Part shown: positions 39,101-44,929 of the stretch, piece by piece
Layout: every line of letters begins with the position of its first letter
How positions within the stretch are numbered: the stretch's first letter is position 1
Assembly: GCA_907163375.1 (NCBI GenBank)
Contig: CAJQUW010009057.1
Location: 62,001 to 126,000, forward strand
DNA length: 64,000 nt
Source: Prostheceraeus crozeri
Lineage: Eukaryota > Platyhelminthes > Polycladida > Euryleptidae
Reading direction: 5' to 3'
Notes under the pieces: model-generated
What the model was told of the DNA's origin: nothing
What the model saw: the letters and a program-made list of their open reading frames with translations, nothing else
The model's database searches: none
Position numbers and translations under genes: made by a program

Positions 39101-40460
39101 GGCCTCCAGTCCAGTACATGCTCTGGGATTTCACAGAGGTTTCAAGGTTTCACAGAATCCTTCTGTCCATTCAGATTAGGATGGAGTTTCTGAATAAATA
39201 GCATTTCATAGATTCTCAGATCGTCTTTCTTACACTTCTTTAATTTCTTCATGATATTCTACCAAAACATCTTGCTGATGAACTTTCGCCATCTGGCTCA
39301 CGTCTGGCTCACCTATATGGACTGTCTAAACTCCACAAAAGTCCTGTTTCAATGAAACCAATTTTATCAGCTTGCAATACATATAATTCAGCTTTGGCAA
39401 AATGGTTAGAAGAAAATCTTAAACCCTTGTCGGTAGATGAAACCACTATCAAAGATACGCTTGAGTTTGTGTCTGAATTGAAGTCTTTAAAAGTTTCTGA
39501 CAATGACATAATGGTTTCTTATTATGTAGCATCTCTCTTAACCAACATGCCGTTAGATGAAACTATAAAGATAATAGCAGAACGAGCATTTCAAAACAAT
39601 TTTTTCAATCAAACCACAAACTTGAGTTTGACCAAGTGCCATTTAGAAACTCTACTGAGGCTGGCTACGAAAATCAACTGTTTATTCTAAATGGAAAATT
39701 ATACGAGCAATTTCATGGTGTAGCTATGTGAAGCCCACTCGGTCCTGTATTTGCCAACGTATTCATGACTGAAATAGAAAAGAAGTTAATGTCATTCGAC
39801 AAATTACCAAGATTCTATCCGCCGCTACGTTGATGATACATTTGTTATATGTTCAAACGAGCAATGAGCCAAATAATTTCTCAGAATCCTGAACGAGGCA
39901 CATCCTTCATTTGAAGTTTACCATGGAATTATCTGATTGAACTTTCTCTCAGTCACTCGAATTTTCAAAAATGTCTGCTTCCCTGCCTGATGGGTCCTAA
40001 TTAATAAAAACGGGTACTCTTTTTTTAAGCTCGCTCCTGACCAGATATCTTACAGAATCAAAAATTTAAAAAATTGCTGCGATAGATAACGATCTGCTTT
40101 ATCTGATGGTGCATAAAACGGTAAAGAAAGATGAAGAAATGAGGTCAGCAGAGTTATTAGAAAACCAGCTACTTTTGGTATTTTCAAGTTTGCAAACTTC
40201 AAAATCGAAAATTTGCAAATTTGGCATTTTTAAGGCTAAATTTGTATCAGAGGAGAGTATGATACTGTGCTGATTTGAATTAATTCGTTGGCATTTTCTG
40301 TTTTTAGTCTTCGATGTTTGAGCCGAAACAAATGCATGACATGGAAATCTGCGTGTATTCTCGCTGTAGCTCCAAAATCAAACAGAACTCCGATGTGAAC
40401 GAATTGATTTGGAAAGCATTTCAATCCTATTGCAACGAGAAAGGCTTGGAAAACCTCGAG
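56..40460 (+). CDS. SAMHD1: SAMHD1-like dNTP triphosphohydrolase, spliced, partial at both ends
   Basis: Six exons are supported: 56-120, 178-330, 395-427, 23540-24028, 34077-34298, 40308-40460. The first begins inside a codon; all later junctions are phase 0 and the joined frame stays open. The translation follows vertebrate SAMHD1 in order: GHGPFSH, an HEN matching THEQ around human H233, FMYDIISN against FLYEIVSN, DYLARD against [15 protein letters not shown] against LHRRAYQHK, ILYSTD, then KNPIDKC against KNPIDHV. Family knowledge: SAMHD1 is a nuclear HD-domain enzyme that splits dNTPs into nucleoside and triphosphate and limits reverse transcription. The part before the HD dyad lies beyond the left edge. 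The last exon was not found. The residue matching human D311, a metal ligand, is Ala, and the residue matching H321 is Lys, so activity is uncertain. Introns 3-5 are packed with transposons. Orthology versus membership of an expanded invertebrate paralog group cannot be decided here. Confidence 0.9.
178..330 (+). CDS. SAMHD1: SAMHD1-like exon, HEN to KFY
   Basis: The acceptor is tttttgcag and the donor gtgagt. The exon holds 51 complete codons. It begins [17 protein letters not shown], which aligns with human HEQGSVMMFEHLINSNG and keeps the His equivalent to H233. Then [16 protein letters not shown] aligns with the EEDICFIKEQIVGPL stretch. Confidence 0.9.
395..427 (+). CDS. SAMHD1: SAMHD1-like 33-bp microexon
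   Basis: Eleven codons ([11 protein letters not shown]) lie between an acceptor tttgttttag and a donor gtaagt. They align with human KGRPENKSFLYE and join in frame to the next exon, which starts IISN, 23.1 kb downstream. Confidence 0.85.
650..1159. other. Intron 3 sequence with no recognisable feature
   Basis: No conserved coding signal, repeat end or RNA gene was seen on either strand between the 395-427 exon and the first LINE. Short open frames here lack family resemblance. Confidence 0.5.
1160..2284 (-). mobile_element. LINE A, 3' half: RT end, zinc region, C terminus
   Basis: Read on the minus strand, this gives the RT stretch VGVPQGSVL and the catalytic [12 protein letters not shown] box (2290-2060). 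A Cys/His region follows ([17 protein letters not shown], about 1960-1900), then [12 protein letters not shown]. The end has the C-terminal signature of this invertebrate LINE type: [12 protein letters not shown] and [15 protein letters not shown] (about 1470-1290). It is broken by stops and frame changes. Its 5' half lies at 5142-6480; the two halves are separated by LINE B copy 1. It belongs to the non-LTR retrotransposons, best placed among the Jockey/CR1/RTE-like groups. Confidence 0.8.
2285..5141 (+). mobile_element. LINE B copy 1, Jockey/CR1-type, inserted in LINE A
   Basis: The plus strand encodes an apurinic-type endonuclease ([16 protein letters not shown] at about 2320; [14 protein letters not shown] at 2710-2760; TSDHCVI at 2950). 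The RT follows ([15 protein letters not shown] at 3680; [15 protein letters not shown] at 3925-3970; [20 protein letters not shown] at 4090-4150; [10 protein letters not shown] at 4180), then the thumb and C terminus ([14 protein letters not shown], 4425). The 3' end has a gaaaattcagtaaaaaa tail. Compared with copy 2 it lacks about 140 bp near 3735 between the fingers and palm, and it has several stops and frame shifts. It is close in nucleotide sequence to copy 2, which suggests recent activity. Confidence 0.88.
5142..6480 (-). mobile_element. LINE A, 5' half: endonuclease end and RT fingers
   Basis: Minus-strand translation gives the end of the endonuclease ([20 protein letters not shown] and [11 protein letters not shown], 6390-6245). 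An RT start follows ([12 protein letters not shown] at about 5620). The palm motif is [20 protein letters not shown] (about 5310-5240), then [20 protein letters not shown] (5215-5165). The frame runs straight into LINE B at 5142 and resumes at 2284. A GC-rich 180-bp segment (about 5350-5530) does not fit the LINE and interrupts it. Confidence 0.8.
5350..5530. repeat. GC-rich insert in LINE A, possible SINE-like repeat
   Basis: The LINE A frame stops making sense across this stretch. It holds the strings aaagctattc and accccaatgg with GC-rich blocks around them. A similar ordered set (aaagctattc, then accccaatga) occurs at 49310-49375, also in a GC-rich island. The two could be diverged copies of one short interspersed repeat; no tRNA-like promoter boxes were recognised. 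Confidence 0.35.
6507..6573. repeat. Short perfect hairpin
   Basis: The arm tttgaaattcacatcaagag at 6507 is repeated in inverted form at about 6553-6573, with an AT-rich loop of about 20 bp. It lies just outside the 5' end of LINE A and could be the remains of a small palindromic element. Confidence 0.5.
6580..7342. other. Intron 3 sequence with no recognisable feature
   Basis: AT-rich sequence up to the TA that flanks the mariner-like element. No coding or repeat signal was seen. Confidence 0.5.
7785..8832 (+). repeat. Repeat R1 copy 1 (about 1.05 kb)
   Basis: An inverted, diverged copy lies at 43889-44925. Shared blocks in order include accatagaaagtcctagaat, aattatggcacac, gcattccaatattg, gtctatttcata and ccattctagtg. 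No conserved protein was seen, so it is probably a non-autonomous element. Short gatatcat strings sit at both edges of this copy but were not confirmed as ends by the other copy. Confidence 0.6.
8920..9790 (+). pseudogene. Mariner-like transposase remnant
   Basis: Spread over several frames: an N-terminal helix region ([17 protein letters not shown], 8950-9000), then [19 protein letters not shown] (9283-9340), [20 protein letters not shown] (9390-9450), [12 protein letters not shown] (9528-9563) and [10 protein letters not shown] (9646-9675). These are standard boxes of the IS630/Tc1/mariner DDE superfamily. The first catalytic Asp, expected in DEA/THF, is Asn. The second and third Asp remain, 36 residues apart, which differs from the classic mariner DD34D spacing. 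Stops and frame changes make it inactive. Confidence 0.78.
10318..10503 (-). pseudogene. LINE reverse transcriptase C-terminal fragment
   Basis: On the minus strand the frame reads [19 protein letters not shown] and then [11 protein letters not shown] before a stop. This is the usual C-terminal motif of CR1/Jockey-type LINE proteins (RSF..A...WN.LP......TFK..L). It matches neither LINE B nor the LINE at 29640-31735 closely, so it marks another family. Confidence 0.6.
10623..13257. other. Intron 3 stretch, possible non-autonomous element 10867-13243
   Basis: The strings cctgtgattac (10867) and gaataatcacagg (ending 13243) are inverted relative to each other. Both are next to Thr/Ser-like cctcaaat-rich sequence (10873-10950 and 13185-13225), which could be the ends of an element of about 2.4 kb. 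No transposase motif was recognised inside, and no target duplication was found. A minus frame at 12510-12758 has a few Cys/His residues but no family match. Confidence 0.3.
13258..13655 (+). repeat. Left terminal inverted repeat of the RAG1-related element
   Basis: This 398-bp arm is inverted relative to 16793-17190 with only scattered mismatches and no net length change. Internal subrepeats start attcactaaacaaac (about 13278 and 13449) and each carries tttttaagacca and catcgagggattt. Such spaced subrepeats often bind transposase. Confidence 0.85.
14252..16337 (+). pseudogene. RAG1-like transposase, broken
   Basis: The frame starts [12 protein letters not shown] just after a tttcag acceptor. 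A zinc module follows: CLICF ... [14 protein letters not shown] ... [13 protein letters not shown]. Then come [12 protein letters not shown] and CSFCLSEL, and a probable intron 14794-14862. Next are IDGGGGFLK (about 15340), [12 protein letters not shown] (15551), [27 protein letters not shown] (15796-15840), [11 protein letters not shown] (15940) and a last block with [13 protein letters not shown] and [12 protein letters not shown] (16155-16240). By eye the order follows RAG1: N-terminal zinc region, Asp near D600, Asp near D708, LHC/GN region, ARKLM, then HVPEII...SEGNES with Glu962. Stops at about 14549 and 14783 and frame changes near 15483 and 16150 disable it. A RAG1/Transib relation is inference; a separate DDE family with convergent motifs is possible. 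Confidence 0.65.
16793..17190 (-). repeat. Right terminal inverted repeat of the RAG1-related element
   Basis: This is the inverted partner of 13258-13655. A further diverged subrepeat (catcgagaagttttgatttt on the minus strand, about 16735-16755) lies just inside it and has no counterpart on the left. Confidence 0.85.
17191..17967. other. Intron 3 sequence with no recognisable feature
   Basis: AT-rich spacer between the RAG1-related element and the piggyBac-like element. No coding or repeat signal was recognised. Confidence 0.45.
17972..20493 (+). mobile_element. PiggyBac-like element with TTAA target sites and TIRs
   Basis: TTAA at 17968-17971 is followed by cactaggatggctga. At the other end tcagccatcctagtg (to 20493) is followed by TTAA (20494-20497). 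A second inner inverted pair is agtcgaaatcgacttttcgc on the left and gcgaaaagtcgctttcgact on the right. TTAA duplication and a plus-strand piggyBac-type transposase inside make the family call firm. Both ends are preserved, but the gene has lost its continuous frame. Confidence 0.88.
18445..20095 (+). pseudogene. PiggyBac transposase, frameshifted
   Basis: An acidic N terminus ([27 protein letters not shown]) is followed in other frames by the DDE core: [17 protein letters not shown] (18970), [13 protein letters not shown] and [17 protein letters not shown] (19120-19240), YNITMDNFF (19362), and [16 protein letters not shown] (19670-19720). The three Asp residues that correspond to piggyBac D268, D346 and D447 are present. 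The C terminus has a Cys-rich zinc finger ([14 protein letters not shown] ... CTCKNC, 20010-20095) as in other family members. At least three frame changes separate the pieces. Confidence 0.85.
20498..21755. other. Intron 3 spacer with a short inverted repeat
   Basis: The only structure seen is tattacctttcaaatga at 20739 with its inverse tcatttgaaaggtaata near 20837-20853, possibly a small palindromic element. The rest holds no recognised gene. Confidence 0.4.
21760..22565 (+). mobile_element. LINE A family fragment, RT fingers region
   Basis: The plus strand reads [19 protein letters not shown] (22148-22200), [15 protein letters not shown] (22268), [15 protein letters not shown] (22340-22380), GKQFGFC, then [18 protein letters not shown] and LFVDLEKA (to about 22555). 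This is the RT N-terminal half of the same LINE type as 1160-6480, where [13 protein letters not shown] also occurs. It breaks off right after VDLEKA, before the catalytic box. Stops at about 22265 and 22450 show it is dead. Confidence 0.75.
22566..23539. other. Intron 3 end, with a palindromic CCCGGGATCC cluster
   Basis: At 22578-22650 the sequence repeats gggattt and tccctgg and has a perfect cgggatcccg palindrome plus ggatcccggg. The rest up to the exon at 23540 shows nothing recognisable. Confidence 0.45.
23540..24028 (+). CDS. SAMHD1: SAMHD1-like exon, core of the HD domain and substrate site
   Basis: This exon has 163 codons with acceptor ttttttcag and donor gtaagt. It covers the region of human residues of roughly 300-465. 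By position, Lys312, Tyr315, Asp319, Arg352, Arg366, His370, Arg371, Tyr374, His376 and Lys377 are kept. Asp311 is replaced by Ala ([11 protein letters not shown] against DVDKWDYFARD), His321 by Lys, Lys354 by Ile, Asn358 by Thr and Arg372 by Val. The end reads [17 protein letters not shown], very like EILYSTDPKLKDAREIL. Confidence 0.93.
24305..27260 (-). mobile_element. LINE B copy 2, minus strand, with an insertion
   Basis: Minus-strand counterpart of 2285-5141, sharing both ends: acacacaagaaacgtag at the 5' side (about 27255) and gaaaattcagtaaaaaa at the 3' side (24310). It keeps the RT that copy 1 partly lost ([44 protein letters not shown]; 25530-25050). It lacks about 370 bp of the endonuclease (near 26975) and about 250 bp near 24585. 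A 590-bp palindromic element splits it at 26199-26788. Neither copy is intact, and their losses are at different sites. Confidence 0.87.
26199..26788. mobile_element. 590-bp palindromic insertion with 8-bp target duplication
   Basis: LINE B reads ctgacagagtgtc without interruption in copy 1. Here ctctgtca occurs on both sides of the insert, an 8-bp duplication. Inside are inverted arms of 139 bp (26197-26335 and 26605-26743), starting ctatgtcaaaaatag. The right arm is followed by 45 unpaired bases (to 26788), so the arms do not sit symmetrically at the ends. An 8-bp duplication fits hAT elements, but the ends do not look like hAT. The arm segment ccctgttgaag...cgaaagcttgg recalls the non-coding ends of Penelope-like elements. 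Confidence 0.7.
27261..29639. other. Intron 4 sequence with no recognisable gene
   Basis: AT-rich. Short open frames (for example 27694-27915 and 28312-28554) show no family features or splice context. Near 28590-28700 there is a repetitive stretch of cgattttt and cgaaaatt strings. Confidence 0.45.
29640..31735 (-). mobile_element. CR1/Jockey-like LINE, 5'-truncated
   Basis: Minus-strand pieces in order: the linker after the endonuclease ([20 protein letters not shown], 31570-31500; [11 protein letters not shown], 31370), RT fingers ([13 protein letters not shown], 31110; [16 protein letters not shown], 30950), palm ([17 protein letters not shown], 30750-30690), [12 protein letters not shown] (30370), thumb ([21 protein letters not shown], 30095-30045) and C terminus ([17 protein letters not shown], 29800-29690). 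The endonuclease is missing, as expected for 5' truncation. Several frame changes are present, and the YADD box region is degraded. Confidence 0.82.
31736..32180. repeat. Spacer with a hAT-type terminus near 32030-32100
   Basis: Most of this stretch shows nothing. At 32030-32100 the repeated strings cccttgaaa and cccttgaat end in cgcgggaaccctg. Read inverted this is cagggttcccgcgg, the usual start of a widespread class of hAT-related elements. A second such end, cagggttcgtacgg with ccttgaaa, is at 40795. Confidence 0.45.
32190..32480 (+). pseudogene. hAT-like transposase fragment
   Basis: The plus frame contains [20 protein letters not shown] followed by [19 protein letters not shown]. This resembles the IGTC.LH..HNAF....... 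F..FKHS.AR block that follows the second catalytic Asp in many animal hAT transposases. Only about 70 residues are present. The call rests on this one block. Confidence 0.5.
32830..33480 (+). pseudogene. LINE C-terminal fragment with a zinc-knuckle-like end
   Basis: In one frame [20 protein letters not shown] and [13 protein letters not shown] (32897-33000). In another, [20 protein letters not shown] and [20 protein letters not shown] followed by HNTRHLS (33270-33415). Many invertebrate LINE proteins end with exactly this order: IQNKALRI, then LAQLRTNKSP, then CPLC...HNT.HLF.C. Cys to Ser changes and frame breaks show decay. No RT core is attached. Confidence 0.7.
33490..34076. other. End of intron 4, no feature recognised
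   Basis: AT-rich sequence running into the acceptor ttttctccatgttttag-like tract at 34060-34076. Confidence 0.45.
34077..34298 (+). CDS. SAMHD1: SAMHD1-like exon, C-terminal region
   Basis: This exon has 74 codons; the acceptor is ccatgttttag and the donor gtaagt. The motif [18 protein letters not shown] aligns with human MDYGMQEKNPIDHVSFYCK. The first 30 residues, rich in Asp and Lys, match the variable linker of the family. Confidence 0.88.
34299..35129. other. Start of intron 5, no gene recognised
   Basis: AT-rich sequence. Around 35030-35160 there is a run of ccgaatttt- and cccgaa-type strings, probably a degraded simple repeat. Confidence 0.45.
35130..37930 (-). mobile_element. Virus-like element fossil, possibly Polinton/adintovirus group
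   Basis: Minus-strand reading frames lie in order from 37673 to 35136. The first part (37673-36879) is of unknown family and ends in a Cys/His-rich segment. A middle part (36186-35770) recalls a region seen in Polinton-type polymerase-associated proteins. A RING-like Cys/His cluster lies near 35660-35510. The last part (35468-35136) is small and basic and resembles the small basic proteins of Polinton and adintovirus elements. A promoter-like segment precedes the first frame. The element is broken in several places. No integrase, ATPase or capsid gene was recognised and no terminal repeats were found, so family assignment is tentative. Its age is uncertain; frames of 110-260 residues remain, so it is not very old. 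Confidence 0.4.
37860..37960 (-). promoter_or_regulatory. CCAAT and TATA-box-like promoter, minus strand
   Basis: Read on the minus strand: gccaatgagg (about 37955), a second ccaatgag (about 37940), then ctataaataatg (about 37920-37908). The spacing and order are those of a strong RNA polymerase II promoter directed at the minus-strand frames that start near 37673. Splice-like signals lie between the two (about 37810 and 37740). Confidence 0.55.
37990..38680. repeat. Tandem repeat, about 320-bp unit, 2.1 copies
   Basis: The string cgtacga.gcttcgtt recurs at 37998, 38321 and 38641, giving periods of 323 and 320 bp. Each unit has caacctctgacgg, atgtcactct.aagcctcag, aaactgtgctttccaatgaa, tggcactct and ggggtcgaagttctt. 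It lies just upstream of the minus-strand promoter of the virus-like fossil and may be part of its end. Confidence 0.85.
38690..38990. other. C- and A-rich, G-poor strand-biased segment
   Basis: From 38690 to about 38890 the plus strand is dominated by C and A (runs such as cacaaaaacacatc, ccacaccaaaccc), with a GC-rich patch near 38820-38930. No gene was seen. Confidence 0.5.
39262..39960 (+). mobile_element. Penelope-like retroelement, RT fragment
   Basis: The plus strand reads [20 protein letters not shown], then [19 protein letters not shown] (39355-39410), [20 protein letters not shown] (39500-39560), and in other frames a [15 protein letters not shown] block (39735) and [13 protein letters not shown] (39820-39858). 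The order LYGLPKIHK, SYDVSSLFTNVPL, GSPLGP and RRYVDD is specific to Penelope-like elements. The catalytic first Asp region reads SYYVASL instead of SYDVSSL. The GIY-YIG endonuclease was not seen. Confidence 0.8.
40308..40460 (+). CDS. SAMHD1: SAMHD1-like exon near the C terminus
   Basis: This exon has 51 codons; the acceptor is ctgtttttag and the donor gtacgt. Its [17 protein letters not shown] aligns with human LLPEKFAEQLIRVYCK, and [17 protein letters not shown] with the ARQYFVQWCADRNF stretch. There is no stop, so at least one more short exon is expected downstream; none could be identified before the right edge. Confidence 0.85.
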
Positions 40461-41730
40461 GTACGTTTTCAGTGATTTTTACTCCTTCATCTCTCATTAT
40501 TATGCTATGAATTATGCTATGAGAAATTATTGCTATTATTTCTATGTGCATAGTTTATTTACCAGGTGTTGATAGGAAACCTGAAATAATTCAAAAAATT
40601 GATAGTTCGAAGTTATTTTGTAGTCTTAGTTTTGAGGGTAGAGCTTAGGCGTTTAGAATAGCTAACGATAAAACCAAAGGAAAGGATGGAACGAATATTC
40701 TGTGGGATCTGAAAGCTCAATTTAAAAAAATAGGGATTAATATTATCGCGAATAGTTTTAAAGCAAGTTTTGTTTAGTCTTAAAGCAAGTTTACAGGGTT
40801 CGTACGGTTTGTAAAAGTTTGTGAATTTTGAAAATAATGTTCAAGGCCCTTGAAAGTTTGTGAATTTCACGATTTTTCTGAAAAGTTTGTGAATTTTTGG
40901 AATGGCAAACTCCTAGTGACATAAAGATCATAAAATTCGAGGGTTCGTCACAAAATCATCAAAAATCATGAAACATTGTCCTACTAAAATTGTTGCAAAA
41001 TCCACGAAAGAATTTATCCAGTGAATTGGGGAACGGCGGGCTAACCGATGACACGTTCTATCATGACTGGGGAAGCAATTTAAATCCCAGTTCGGAATCA
41101 CGTTCGTGAAGCTGGAATCATTTCCATTGCACAAAATGCATAGGCCTAACTGTTTCAAAAAAAGTGTGAAGACACTTGATGCATTGGACGTCCAGCAATT
41201 CATAGCCGATCTACATGTACTTGTACACTTCTTAAAATACTCGAGCTCGTGAAGGCAACTATTCTATCGAACGAAGTAGCGGATGTGGCCGGATGGTTTG
41301 CGTTTCGGTTTGTTCCGACGGTGGCTTAGCCATAAGCCAGCCTCACTTTAAATTTTGGATCAATGTGAAAACTTGAAGCTGTATTTTCTCGAATGTCATC
41401 CATCGCAGAGGGAATTCTGAAGTACTATCTTGTCAACTGACCGCGCTACAAACAGGTTGTATGTGATCTTTAAAACACATGATCACAGGCATGGTTAACC
41501 TCCTTAACTTCGGTCAATCAGCATTTTGAGGCACTTGCACTGAAGCTGCAAAGAAGAGAACCTGATTGTATTTTGGATTGACATTTCTGTTACTATCGGA
41601 GAGAAAATGAAATTTTTTCTGTAACTGGAATTGATTCAAAGTTGTTTCAAGAAGACAGTTCCCTTATGAAAAATCCTCCATAAGTTTTAGAGCGATTTCA
41701 AGAGGAGATTTTGGACACGACTTGTATTCA
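40461..41730. other. Downstream of the last SAMHD1 exon, with a hAT-type terminus
   Basis: At 40795 cagggttcgtacgg starts a stretch rich in agtttgtgaatttt and cccttgaaag (to about 40910), like the hAT-related end at 32100 but in opposite orientation. Nothing else was recognised. The final SAMHD1 exon might lie here but could not be assigned. Confidence 0.4.
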
Positions 41731-41734
41731 CCTT

Positions 41735-41863
41735 ATGGTTGTTCTCCTTATTCGTCTGAGGAGATTCTGGACGCCTCCTTATGTTCTCCCTATTCGTCTG
41801 AGGAGATTCTGGACGCCTCCTTATGTTCTCCCTAATCGTCTGAGGAGAATCTGGACGCCTCCT
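41735..41863. repeat. 42-bp minisatellite, three copies
   Basis: The unit contains gtctgaggagattctggacg and ctccttatgttctccct. Because 42 is a multiple of three, the minus frame shows a 14-residue repeat RRRPESPQTNRENI. No splice signals or conserved flanks support it as coding. Confidence 0.8.
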
Positions 41864-41899
41864 TAACAATCTCCACACTACAGAATCAGTAATAAAAAC

Positions 41900-42005
41900 C
41901 AGACACTGCATAAATAGGCCCTTAGTGTCACTATACGTTAATATGCAAACTGTTTTCATATTCATATCGACGTAGTGACACTAAGGGCCTATTTATGCAG
42001 TGTCT
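41900..42005. repeat. Palindromic MITE-like hairpin
   Basis: The arm agacactgcataaataggc followed by ccttagtgtcacta (about 41902-41934) returns inverted at about 41972-42004, with an unpaired loop of about 38 bp. The arms are almost perfect over 33 bases, as in a young miniature inverted-repeat element. Confidence 0.7.
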
Positions 42006-42233
42006 AGTTGTTTTTGACTCACTCTATGTAAAATCTTCCTATTAATGAATGACGAATGACGAAACAGTAAATAGGAAGCATGCATCATTATTGTCTCACC
42101 GATACCTTTCTGAAACGTGATCAAACATATTACTTACGGATTACATTCTGTCTCCGTGCAGTACAAAACAATACAAAACATCGAGATACTCTGATTTCCA
42201 GTTTATTATCCATGTAAAAATTGGGAACAAATT

Positions 42234-42346
42234 TCAATTTTCAAAGTTCTGCATTCGCTCCAATTTCCGCGCATCGCGAAACTTGTGCGATATCTGCTGA
42301 ACGATTTGAGGATCGGCAATATTCACATCCAATCCATGAACTTTCT
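42234..42346 (-). CDS. Possible 3'-terminal exon of an unknown gene
   Basis: On the minus strand a ttcttttttag acceptor is followed by 36 codons and a stop. The peptide has no family resemblance I recognise: KVHGLDVNIADPQIVQQISH then KFRDARKLERMQNFEN. The amphipathic, charged composition and clean acceptor are gene-like. Upstream exons on the minus strand were not found, so this remains tentative. Confidence 0.3.
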
Positions 42347-42349
42347 CTA

Positions 42350-43880
42350 AAAAAAGAATTATATTTATTCAGATTGAAATCACAATTGTCATAATCATAA
42401 TCATTTGCATGTAAGCTGTCTCCAAACATCAAAGAGAGTGGGTTAACAAGCAAAATTGAACTATGCAACATTACTTGACATGTAACGCATTCATTGATCA
42501 GCAAAACCAAGCAGTTGTACGTGGTGGGTTGCGGAACTAGTTAACAAAATTTCTTTGGTTGCCGAAAAGAGGGATAAGATATCTTAGAACTTTCTGGTAG
42601 TTCTGAGTTGTAGCTAGATAATTTCGTTCAGACATAAATTGCTGTTTGCCGTATCAGTCAATTATTAATTACATTTATGGCTAAGATAGCAAATCATAGC
42701 GCCTCAAAATCATAATCACTGAGCAGACATACATGTAATTTCAGCAGAATTCAAATCTAATCAGGTTGATGTTTTTGCGACAAATCGAAGGTCAAAAACA
42801 CGCTGCTAAAAATTGCTAACAACAAACAATGCTAAAAATGTCTATTGTGTGTAATTTAGCTATGGTAGGTATAATGTGGTAAAAAAAGAAGGCTTAAGTT
42901 TAATTCGTAGTGAGTCGATGTGTTGTGTTTTCAATTGTACAGGTGTTCCTTTCAGTTTATTTCCTTGCCAGCTGTTTTCCTACATTGATGTCGTACACTT
43001 CAATTACGCGCAATATTATCAACATACATATTTTCAGGCAGCAGTGTAGGATATTTTAAAAGCGCCCTAAAAAATCAATGTTGGTGTTATATCAACCAAA
43101 TGTAGCATAGCGCAGCGATGAAGTGACATGACAAATATCAGACGAGGCAGCAGGCCGAGGCTGATATTTAGGTCATGTCGCTGAAGCGCTATGGTACATT
43201 TCGTATGTCACATAGCTGCAAACAATCTATGATGCCTCCAAGATATGAAATTATATTCGTGATCAATTCATGCCAGATGACAACAGATATCATTCTCGCT
43301 TTAACAAAATGATTATAATGACTTATTTCTATGCATGTGTTGAAAAGTCAACTTTACCATAGCTGCTAACGCTTGAAAAGTTCTATTTTTCAATCCCTGC
43401 TCAACTTTTCAGTGCATGTTCAACTTTTTAGAGTTTGGTTAATTTTGTAGGCTCTCTATCGGCATTTGGTGATCGTCAGAATAATTATCGAAAGTACCCA
43501 CCTTTTTTGTGTTTCGAAGATAATCGAAATGCTCGATACAATTCATTTGAGACATAACATTTGTAAAAGACATAGAAAAGTAGAAAGTTAAAAAAAAGAA
43601 CAGTAGAAAATCAGTCACTACAGTATGTCAAGATGTGACAGGGTATTCCTGTCAAAAAACTGGTATTTCTCGATAAAATGGTATTCCTTTGGTGGCGGCG
43701 TGTCTTTGTTGGTTAAATGCTGATGTTGAACAAATTCTTGTCATCTGTCTACATACCTTTTCCGGTAGATGGAGGTCCAATTTCCTTATTAATCATTTCT
43801 GCAATTCTCTTCATCCTTGTCGTGAACTTATTCAGTAAACGTAACAAATTACTGTCATACAATGCAAATCATCAAATTCA
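42350..43880. other. Intergenic stretch with a hairpin at 43098-43195
   Basis: The arm aatgtagcatagcgcagcga with gtgacatgac returns inverted as gtcatgtcgctgaagcgcta and gtacatt, imperfectly paired, with a loop containing caggccgagg. Nothing else was recognised. Confidence 0.5.
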
Positions 43881-43888
43881 AATTGCAG

Positions 43889-44925
43889 TCATGGAAGCAT
43901 AGAAGTGGATAATAGTACACTAGAATGGAAGTTTGATATCCTGCCTATGTACAATGATGGCAGATGGAAAATCTATGGTTTGTAGATCAGATTCGATCTA
44001 AAACATTGTATCATAGTGAAATTATTTGCCATGTTGGTTGTGGAAGTTGTTGCAGTTGAAGAGAATTGCAAGTGAGATGGCGGCATTGTTTCATGTGAAA
44101 TAGCCTACTATTCCATGGATTAATATAGTGTGTCTATTTGTAGCAGTCATTGACAACTAGTTTCCAATGCTTCAATATTGGAATGCGAATTAAAAATTGG
44201 TTCACAAAGTCATAATTGAAAGTAGTCGGTGTACTGGTTGTAAGAACATCTGAAGCATTCACAGATAGAAAGTCTAATTACTGAACAATTTCTTCTCCAA
44301 GCGGCTAAGAAACGTGGCGTTTTTCTGGAATAAACACACTGAAAGTTTCTTTACAGACAATCATTTCTCAAATAAATGAAATGTCGCTGGAACTTTTCAA
44401 TTAATCATTGAATGACACATGTGATATTTTGGAGACTGATATTCGAATGCATGTTGAGATTTTGAAAATTATTCAAATTTAGTGAACAGGGGAACCCTTT
44501 AAAGTAAAATGAATACCCTAAGATTTCTTGGCCTCTGATTTCAAGCTGGAGTTATGCATGTTCTGTAAATCGACATTACAAGTTGCATAAGAGTCTGATT
44601 ATACTACTGATAGATTATCGGAGCGATATTTCAAAATGATGACCATACAGAACGTTTAAAAGGATTTCCTTCTTTGTCATCCTGTCGGCGCAGCATTTCG
44701 TAAATTTGCTATTGCCTTTGAGTACATGGTCTTTGGACAAGGGCCAACAATGCAGATCAAGAATTAGCCTGATAAATATAATTGCCAATCAAAAAACATG
44801 GAAGCCAGATCGCACAAGTTACATTTTGCCATAACTAAGTTCCCCCGGCGTGTGCCATAATTTTCATGCAATTTCCATTCTAGGACTTTCTATGGTATTG
44901 TTAATTTCTATGCATGGAAGTATGA
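43889..44925 (-). repeat. Repeat R1 copy 2
   Basis: Inverted relative to 7785-8832. Shared blocks include tcctagaatggaaattgcat, caatattggaatgcgaatt and acttccattctagtg. The two copies are diverged by substitutions and small indels, so the family is not very young. Confidence 0.6.
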
Positions 44926-44929
44926 AGCT

